From: Mesorhizobium sp.
GTDB lineage: Bacteria; Pseudomonadota; Alphaproteobacteria; Rhizobiales; Rhizobiaceae
Length of the DNA stretch: 64,000 nt
NCBI RefSeq assembly: GCF_017306545.1
Contig: NZ_JAFKID010000015.1
Span: forward strand, 1-64,000
Direction of reading: 5' to 3'
Below the pieces are notes generated by a model that did not search any database, was not told where the DNA came from, and saw only the letters and a list, made by a program, of their open reading frames with translations. A program made the position numbers and the translations under genes. Numbering within the stretch: position 1 is the stretch's first letter; every line of letters starts with the position of its first letter. This document shows, in pieces, positions 58,209 through 64,000 of this stretch.

Positions 58209-58226
58209 CCGGAGCGCGAGCTCCGG
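58209..58226. repeat. Perfect hairpin with GCGA tetraloop after the SGNH gene
   Basis: CCGGAGC and GCTCCGG form a 7-bp stem around GCGA, a GNRA-type loop, 13 bases after the tail-fibre stop. No T-run follows on the minus strand, so it is more likely a stabilising or pausing structure before the methyltransferase gene than a terminator. Confidence 0.45.
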
Positions 58227-58238
58227 CCGTCCGTCTCG

Positions 58239-59906
58239 TTACGTCAGCGCCACCCAGCGCCGGATGTAGGGGACCACCATGCCCGAGATTTTGACGTGGC
58301 CAGGCCCGTACGGGTGCAGCCCGTCCGACAGGTCGCGGCCAGGGCCGATCGTCCCATCGGGGTCCCAAACCTCGAAGTCCTTGACAATCCCAGCTTCGGC
58401 CGCGCCGTCGGCGACCTCGAAGCCGTAACGCCTGGCAATCGCGCTCAGCCCGTCGGCGAGAGGCTGCATCAGGGTCGGCTCGATATCGGCGCGCTGGATA
58501 GGCAACATGCAGAGACGCCGGGCGTTGGGCCAGTGTATGTTGATCGTCCACATCGCCCAGCGCGCCGCTTCGAGCGTCTTGGATCGGTCGAGCGTTTCGC
58601 GCGTGGTCTTGCTCATGGCGGTGGCATAATTGCCGAGGTCCGGCAGGCCCGTCGCATAATCGTTCGTGCCGGCCGCCAGGATGAAGATGTTGGCCTGCCG
58701 ACCGTCCGCGTATAGGCGGGATATCTGGTTGGATATCTTCTGCATGTCGTCCTGGCCGTCGTACTCGCGGAAGGACGCGCCCGCCGTGGCGTAGTTGTAC
58801 CAGTCCTCGATGCCGAGCTCCGCCATCGCATAGTTCGGCCAGTTGTTCCGGGGGCCGGGCGTATAGCTTCCGTACATGTCGACCGTCGCCGTCTGCGCGA
58901 TCGAATCGCCCGCGATCGCCACAGCCGGCGAGACCGGGATCGGCGTCGGAATGCCGTCGATCGCCACGACCCGCTCGGTGTAGTTTTCGGCGGCGGTCGC
59001 GAAGGTGCCGTATTCGAGCTGGATGCCGTAGCTCGGGGCGTTAGGGTTCCGCTGCCTGGGCGAAAATTGAAACCATCTGGCGGACGCCGGCCGCAGGATC
59101 ACCAGCGGCGCCGTCATCGCCGCGAGCAGATTGACGGTATCGACGACCGTCGTCTTGTCGGCGGCCAGCCACCGCCCCCACGGTCCTGCCGTCGATCCCG
59201 ATTGCAGGCCGCGAATGGTCAGGGTCGCGTGGGCGCCGACATAGATCATCTCCGAGATCGCCGAATCGGCCTCGTCGAAAATCTCGCCGGTCGGATAGAC
59301 CTCCGACCCCTCGACCACCGCCAGATAGTTGAAGAGGTTCTTGGTGCCGCCCAACATCTTTGACGGCCGCGCGCCGGCGCCAAGGACGATGAACGGATAG
59401 GTGGTGCTCGCCGCGTCGGCAGTGCACATCCATGTCGTCTGGCCCCATTTTGTGCCGCCGGCGACATAGACGGCCAGGCCGACGAGCTCGGCGACCGAGT
59501 CGGCGTCGGGATGACGCGTCCAGGGGCCTGCGCCCGTGACATACACCCCGTTCTGGGATTCATCGATCTGCGCCGGCACGAGCACCGTTGAAGCAGACGT
59601 CGTCACCGTCGTGTCGAGGGTCTGCTCGCCCGACAGGGTGATGTTGGTCGTCGCCGCCACCGCCACCTCGATCTGCCTGTCCATCCGGCTCGCCGCGATC
59701 GCCTCGACCTCGGTCAGCCCTTCCTCGAGGTTGGCGATGCGGGAACGTAGCGACATGAAGGAGGTCGAGCTGAGGAGGGCCTGGGCCGCATTGGCGATGG
59801 AGAGCGGGCGCGGGCCGACGCGCTGGCCGTCGACCGTCGTCATGCCGAACAGATAATCGACGGCGGACAGCGGCTCCTTGTCGACTGCGCGTATGCCTAT
59901 GGTCAT
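58239..59906 (-). CDS. Phage tail-fibre-type protein with SGNH hydrolase domain
   Basis: A 555-residue protein. The N-terminal part is helical, then a beta domain at about 85-175 (LSGEQTLDTTVTTSAST and DESQNGVYV...WTRHPDADSVAELVG) common in phage fibres. The C-terminal third is an SGNH hydrolase: IAGDSIAQ with nucleophile Ser 335, LAAGTNDYATG with Asn 415, and SDGLHPYG with the Asp/His pair. It could deacetylate or cleave a surface polysaccharide used as receptor. It follows the TipJ gene by 13 bases. Confidence 0.88.
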   Translation of the reverse strand: MTIGIRAVDKEPLSAVDYLFGMTTVDGQRVGPRPLSIANAAQALLSSTSFMSLRSRIANLEEGLTEVEAIAASRMDRQIEVAVAATTNITLSGEQTLDTTVTTSASTVLVPAQIDESQNGVYVTGAGPWTRHPDADSVAELVGLAVYVAGGTKWGQTTWMCTADAASTTYPFIVLGAGARPSKMLGGTKNLFNYLAVVEGSEVYPTGEIFDEADSAISEMIYVGAHATLTIRGLQSGSTAGPWGRWLAADKTTVVDTVNLLAAMTAPLVILRPASARWFQFSPRQRNPNAPSYGIQLEYGTFATAAENYTERVVAIDGIPTPIPVSPAVAIAGDSIAQTATVDMYGSYTPGPRNNWPNYAMAELGIEDWYNYATAGASFREYDGQDDMQKISNQISRLYADGRQANIFILAAGTNDYATGLPDLGNYATAMSKTTRETLDRSKTLEAARWAMWTINIHWPNARRLCMLPIQRADIEPTLMQPLADGLSAIARRYGFEVADGAAEAGIVKDFEVWDPDGTIGPGRDLSDGLHPYGPGHVKISGMVVPYIRRWVALT

Positions 59907-59919
59907 GGTGAGGCTCCAG

Positions 59920-62900
59920 CTAGATGACGGTTACGGTGATATCCGCGCTCTGCGGGCCGGCCTGGCCGTCCTCGTTGAGCGGTTCGAGCTTGTACGTGTG
60001 GTCGCCCTGGGAGAGGCATGCGGCCGTCTCCTCGTAGAGCACGACGTCGTCCAGCGAGCCGTTGAAGGCGGCGTCGGCCGAGAACATCAGGTTGACCGGC
60101 GTCGTGCCGGCGACGATGCGGAACAGAAAGCGGCCATTGGCGGTCACCGCCGGCGCCGACACCGTGGCCGCGCCGTGGAGCTTGGCAGTGATGGAGCCTG
60201 CCGATCGACCCGAGACGGTCGCCGCGCCGCGATAGGCCTTGCCGGCCGTCATCGGCACCGTCTGGTAGAGATCGGATGCCGTCCCGGCCGCATGTGTGGC
60301 GACGCCGCCGGCCACCGACCAGCCGGCCCCTAACGCCCACCACGAACTGGATTCAAAAGTGCCGTTGTGGATCAGATCGGTGCGCGTCGAATCGCCGTCG
60401 ATTCGGCCGAAGGTCCCGTTCGGCGACACCGGCACCGTGGCCGGCAACGCGACCCCGTCGCGATAGATGCGGACGGCGTCGGTGTACGGGTCCGGGCCGG
60501 TGGCGAACGTGATCTCTGCCTGACCGAGCTTGCCGACGATCTGGATGGCGGACGCCGGCAACGCGGCCGGCAACACCGTCCCCTCGAGCGTCAGCGTGAC
60601 GACGGCGCCCCACAGGCCGACCGTATCCCAAACGGAGGTCGCCTGCGCTTGCAGCTCCAGCGCGTCGCCGACATTGTAGCCGGCCAGCTCGACCATGGCG
60701 CTCGCCGCCGTCGAAGTCGCCGTCGACCAGGCACCGGCGCCGGAAAGGCGATGGCGAAGCGTATAGGTGGCGACGTCGACGACGTCGCCGGTCGCCTGCT
60801 CCAGCCGCACATAGGTCTTGCCGGTCCCGGCGTCCTTGCGCACCCACACGATACGCGGCGCCGAGGGCTGGATGCCCGACAGGTCGGCGACCTCGCCCAC
60901 CTTGCCGTCCCATGCCGGGATGACTGCCGCGTCGGTCAGTTCGTCGATCTGCGGGGCGGCCGGCAGGAGCGTCAGGTCGGAGCCGCCGTCCTCGCGGCGC
61001 TGGATGCCCGTCAGGATGAGCGGGATGCTCTCCGATCCATACTCGCCGAGCATGATGATGGCGCCGGGCTCCGGCGTCAGGCCCTCGCCGTCCAGCACGA
61101 CCGCGCGCGTCTCCCCGTCGAAGCCCACGACGCGCCGCACCATATGCTGGCCGAGCGGGTTTGCCGCCGCCTCCGCCTCGGTGGCCGGCAATACGCGAAA
61201 ACCGACCGCATAGGCGGTGCCGGCCCGCATGGTCCACAGCTCGTCCACTTCGACGACGTTGTCTCGCACCCGCTTGACGCGGCCGGAGGCCATGGTCCGC
61301 CGCAGGATGTCCTTGGAGGCAAGCACGAGGTCGCCGCGCGTTGCCGAGCGGGCGATGCCGTCTTGTGTCGCGCGATAGACGACGTTCCGATATTGCAGCT
61401 CGTAGAAGCGACGGATGGCCTCGCGGTAGATCTCGGCCGGATCGGTTTTGCCCGGCATTTCCATCGCTTCCGTCGTCATGACGGGGCCGACCAGGCCGGG
61501 ACGGCGCACGATGCGCTCGGCCGGCTGATAGTCGTTCTGCGCGTCCTGGAACTTGATCCGGAGTGCATCCGGCAGCTCGGCATAGGCGACCTCGAACGTG
61601 ACGTTGGAGGCGTTGCGCGGCGTGATGACATCGATCGGCGTCTCGCGCGGCTTGTCGATGATGACGGTCCAGCGCGAGCCGTCGAAATAGACCGAGGCGC
61701 GGCCGGCCGCACCGATCATCTTGAGGGTATCGCCGAGCGACTGGCGCCCCTCTACGACCAGGTCGAACTTGAGGCCCTTGGCGGCGCAGAAATCGCGCCA
61801 CTCGATAAACTTCGCCCAGTCGATACGGGCGGACGCCTCCGGACGATAGAGGCCGGGGCCGAGCAGCGCGAAGAGCGCCGAGGTCGCCGGATTGCGCGGC
61901 TGGTCGGTCGGCCAGCCCTTGCCGAAATCGTCCGTCACCCGCCGCGTCATGCAGTTGTACGTCTGCACCTGGCCATTCATTTGGTAGGTCGCCTTGACAC
62001 GCATGGCGGTGAGGCAGAGCGGCACGGACGTATTAAACGGGTACTCCGGCCGGAAGGTCTGAAGCACCGCCCAGGTGCAGGTGAGCGCCATCGTCTCCTT
62101 CGCGTCGTCCTTAGCCTCGGAGAGCGTGTTGCGGGTGAGTTCGATCTCCCAGGCGGCGCGCTCCGGAAAGTCGACGCGGATGGCACGGTAGAAGCCGGCG
62201 AATTTTTTGGCGGTGAAGTCGATATCGGGCTGCGCGATCCACACGTCCGTCCCCGCCTTGCGGATGCGCATGGAGATGTTGATGCCTTGCGATTTTTTGT
62301 TGCCGTTTCCCGAAATCCAGCCGAGGCCCTGCGGAAACTGAAGGATGATGACGGCGTGCGTGGCGTTGTGGCCGGTCGAGCGCTTGACCGGCTTTTTGGG
62401 GTCCATCGTGTCGAGCTGATTGCCGGCGTCGTCGCGCTCGTACTGCCAGACGAGTTCGGTGCCGATCGAATCCTCAATAACCTGCTGGGTGTAGAGGCTG
62501 AACGGCTCGGAGCTGTCCGGATGGCCGACCGCGCCGCGATGCTCGATCTGGAATTCGTCGTAGTCGTCGATCGACGTATCGCCGATCTTGTGATCCCACA
62601 GATCGAGCTGGCCGAGGCCGTGGCAGAAGACGGCGCGGTTATAAAGGATGTCTCCGACCACCTCTATGTAGGAGGCTGCGGCGAACGGCGGCGAGTGGCG
62701 GATTTCGCCGAACGGGACCGGCACCGGTTCGTCCTGACGGTACTCGTTCTGCCAGCCGTCGATGACGAAGCTGTCCTTTTCCTGTTTTTGCTTTTTGGGC
62801 TGAAACAGGGCGTTGATGAGCACCCCGCCGATCGCGGTGATGCCGAAGCCAATGATGGTGGACCAGGCGCCGGCCGAGAGGCCGAGCGTGCCGGCGAGCG

Positions 62901-63657
62901 CGCCGCCGAGGCTGTTGGAGATCGCGGTCGCCGCCATCTGTACAAGCAGGGTCAGCGCCCCGGCACCGTGACCGATGGTGATGACGACGCTGGTCGACGG
63001 ATACGGGCGGACCAACCGCCAATTCCACAGTGGAATGACGGCCGTCCCTTTAACCGAGACAAGCGTCACCCGCACGCGCGGCAGCGCCGTCTCAGGCAAG
63101 TCCGGCAGCACCATGGCGACGATCTCGGCGACGGTCAGGCCAGCCGGAACGATGATCTCCTCGCGGCGCCGGTCGATGTCCATCGCATAGGGCGCTACGA
63201 CGACGCGCGAGCCGGCGACCGGCGGCGGTGCCGGCTCCGCCGAAACTCTAACGCTGTCGTCGCCGACCCAGCGGTAGGCGCCGACGAAGCGGCCGCGCCA
63301 GGGCGCGATATCGTAGCGGCCGATCTTGGCGTAATCGCCCTTGATGGTGTGCAACATCTGGCCGGGGGCGACATAGATGCCGACGTGGCTGTCATGGCCG
63401 CCGACTGTGAACAGCAGGAGGTCGAAGAGGCGCGGCTCCTCTACTTTTTGCCAACGCCCCGCCACCTTCTCGCGGCCGGCGATCGCGGCGATCTCGGCGG
63501 CGTCGCGATCGTCCAGGTACTCGGCCGCATGGTCCGGCAGATCGATGCCGAGCTCCTCGCGATAGACCAGCATGGCCAGTCCCCAGCAATCGGCGCCGTC
63601 ACGCGTGCGGCCCTTGGCGAGATCGGGGATGCCGACGTATGGAGCCACCCACCTCAT
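59920..63657 (-). CDS. NlpC/P60 peptidase fused to TipJ-type tail-tip protein
   Basis: A 1245-residue protein. Residues 1-130 are an NlpC/P60 (C40) domain with the nucleophile in GADCWGLAM (Cys 24) and catalytic His in GGHDSHVGIYV (His 91). From about 150 a TipJ/host-specificity domain follows (RVVVAPYAMDIDRRREEIIVPAG, a hydrophobic pore-like stretch at 265-305, VPFGEIRHSPPFAAASYIEVVGD). The C-terminal 400 residues carry fibronectin-like repeats and a carbohydrate-binding-like module (TDLIHNGTFESSSWW). The start ATG overlaps the DUF1833 stop. Usually these are two genes. Confidence 0.9.
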   Translation of the reverse strand: MRWVAPYVGIPDLAKGRTRDGADCWGLAMLVYREELGIDLPDHAAEYLDDRDAAEIAAIAGREKVAGRWQKVEEPRLFDLLLFTVGGHDSHVGIYVAPGQMLHTIKGDYAKIGRYDIAPWRGRFVGAYRWVGDDSVRVSAEPAPPPVAGSRVVVAPYAMDIDRRREEIIVPAGLTVAEIVAMVLPDLPETALPRVRVTLVSVKGTAVIPLWNWRLVRPYPSTSVVITIGHGAGALTLLVQMAATAISNSLGGALAGTLGLSAGAWSTIIGFGITAIGGVLINALFQPKKQKQEKDSFVIDGWQNEYRQDEPVPVPFGEIRHSPPFAAASYIEVVGDILYNRAVFCHGLGQLDLWDHKIGDTSIDDYDEFQIEHRGAVGHPDSSEPFSLYTQQVIEDSIGTELVWQYERDDAGNQLDTMDPKKPVKRSTGHNATHAVIILQFPQGLGWISGNGNKKSQGINISMRIRKAGTDVWIAQPDIDFTAKKFAGFYRAIRVDFPERAAWEIELTRNTLSEAKDDAKETMALTCTWAVLQTFRPEYPFNTSVPLCLTAMRVKATYQMNGQVQTYNCMTRRVTDDFGKGWPTDQPRNPATSALFALLGPGLYRPEASARIDWAKFIEWRDFCAAKGLKFDLVVEGRQSLGDTLKMIGAAGRASVYFDGSRWTVIIDKPRETPIDVITPRNASNVTFEVAYAELPDALRIKFQDAQNDYQPAERIVRRPGLVGPVMTTEAMEMPGKTDPAEIYREAIRRFYELQYRNVVYRATQDGIARSATRGDLVLASKDILRRTMASGRVKRVRDNVVEVDELWTMRAGTAYAVGFRVLPATEAEAAANPLGQHMVRRVVGFDGETRAVVLDGEGLTPEPGAIIMLGEYGSESIPLILTGIQRREDGGSDLTLLPAAPQIDELTDAAVIPAWDGKVGEVADLSGIQPSAPRIVWVRKDAGTGKTYVRLEQATGDVVDVATYTLRHRLSGAGAWSTATSTAASAMVELAGYNVGDALELQAQATSVWDTVGLWGAVVTLTLEGTVLPAALPASAIQIVGKLGQAEITFATGPDPYTDAVRIYRDGVALPATVPVSPNGTFGRIDGDSTRTDLIHNGTFESSSWWALGAGWSVAGGVATHAAGTASDLYQTVPMTAGKAYRGAATVSGRSAGSITAKLHGAATVSAPAVTANGRFLFRIVAGTTPVNLMFSADAAFNGSLDDVVLYEETAACLSQGDHTYKLEPLNEDGQAGPQSADITVTVI

Positions 63658-64000
63658 CGATGCAGCCCCGGAAAGCGCTCTTTGGTCATCCTGACGGCCG
63701 GAAACGGCTCGTCGTAGAGGTCCTCCATGCTGAATTGCAGGACGATCTGGCCCCAATCGCCGCTTGTGTTCTTCAGCTGAAGGCCGGACGTTTCCAATTC
63801 CACAAGGTCAGGAGTCGACGCCTTGACGACGGCGATGCGGGCTTTTGCGGGCACCGTGGTCGACGTCAGGACGCCGACGATGTCACTGTCCAGGACATCG
63901 AGAACCAACCGCGACGTCGGTTCGGTATCTTCCTCGTCGTCCGGCGGGATGACCAGCATGCCGGTGTAATAGAAGCGCTTCGGCGTTACCTTTTCAGGTC
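63654..64000 (-). CDS. DUF1833 tail-assembly protein, partial
   Basis: The gene continues beyond the window; about 114 C-terminal residues are visible. The segment RFYYTGMLVIPPDDEEDTEP, the DVLDSDIVGVL strand and the end SMEDLYDEPFPAVRMTKERFPGLHR match DUF1833 (tail proteins upstream of NlpC/P60 in siphoviral tail modules). The frame is open to base 64000. It overlaps the peptidase-TipJ start as ATGA. Confidence 0.88.
   Translation of the reverse strand, partial: PEKVTPKRFYYTGMLVIPPDDEEDTEPTSRLVLDVLDSDIVGVLTSTTVPAKARIAVVKASTPDLVELETSGLQLKNTSGDWGQIVLQFSMEDLYDEPFPAVRMTKERFPGLHR

Larger units (their letters stand above)
56752..64000. mobile_element. Right end of a Mu-like prophage inserted in dprA (continues beyond the window)
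   Basis: All genes from 56837 on read toward dprA and are phage tail or modification genes. The left boundary cuts the dprA frame. The boundary begins TGTAG, a 5'-TG terminus, followed by two TTCACTTGGCAC direct repeats with a 23-base period, like paired Mu transposase-binding sites. Tail fibre then DNA-modification genes next to the end is the order at the right end of Mu. Head genes, transposase and the other end lie outside the window. What is inferred is the class, not the insertion. Confidence 0.65.

Noticed and set aside
58209-58226. Rho-independent terminator between the tail-fibre gene and methyltransferase
   Set aside because: The stem is perfect but lacks a T-run on either strand; kept as a hairpin only.
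60367-63717. A 1116-residue plus-strand frame opposite the tail gene
   Set aside because: Shadow of the NlpC/P60-TipJ frame; it has no phage motif, and the minus-strand protein has clear domains.

Overview
The window is a GC-rich chromosomal segment of an alphaproteobacterium, most likely Hyphomicrobiales (Rhizobiales) close to Mesorhizobium or other Phyllobacteriaceae. This rests on the dusB-ntrBC-ntrYX-D-amino-acid aminotransferase-hfq-hflX order, a fused ispDF, an EipB protein, several families largely confined to this order (DUF930, DUF1489, DUF6105), and a phasin gene beside clpSA. No database search was run; family names come from motifs and recognised sequence.

Layout. 1-4.4 kb: end of the pyruvate dehydrogenase cluster (pdhC end, an SGNH hydrolase, lpdA), a small membrane protein, lipoyl synthase and a START-like protein. 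Lipoyl synthase makes the cofactor that pdhC carries. 4.4-6.2 kb: cinA-like amidase and the isoprenoid enzyme ispDF, opposite strand. 6.3-16.4 kb: the nitrogen-regulatory block dusB-ntrB-ntrC, ntrY-ntrX, an aminotransferase, hfq and hflX. 16.4-23.0 kb: mixed single genes (HIT, SMR transporter, FemAB-like/GDPD/RidA, eipB, LysE exporter, DUF930).

23.2-24.9 kb: a decayed integration site. A tRNA-Ser 5' half is cut at the anticodon loop, followed by about 1.5 kb of low-coding DNA with tiny membrane ORFs and a broken tyrosine-integrase gene that runs directly into an intact tRNA-Ser(TGA).

25-43.9 kb: DUF899, rlpA, a PBP5-like protein, tmk-holB-metG-tatD-MBL, a YbaK-like deacylase, an aromatic aminotransferase, mazG, a PAP2 protein, clpS-clpA, a phasin, a second PBP5-like protein with SPOR domain, a J-like membrane protein and DUF1489. 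44-56.7 kb: sdaA, the gatC-GNAT-gatA-ydcF operon, ruvX, membrane proteins, an acyl-CoA dehydrogenase, and pyrB-pyrC'-plsY-dprA.

56.75-64 kb: the end of a prophage. Tail genes (DUF1833, an NlpC/P60-TipJ fusion, an SGNH tail-fibre protein), a D12 adenine methyltransferase and an unknown gene run toward dprA, whose 3' end is cut off. At the junction lie two 17-bp direct repeats with a 23-bp period that resemble Mu transposase-binding ends. My main inference is that this is the right end of a Mu-like transposable prophage inserted in dprA.
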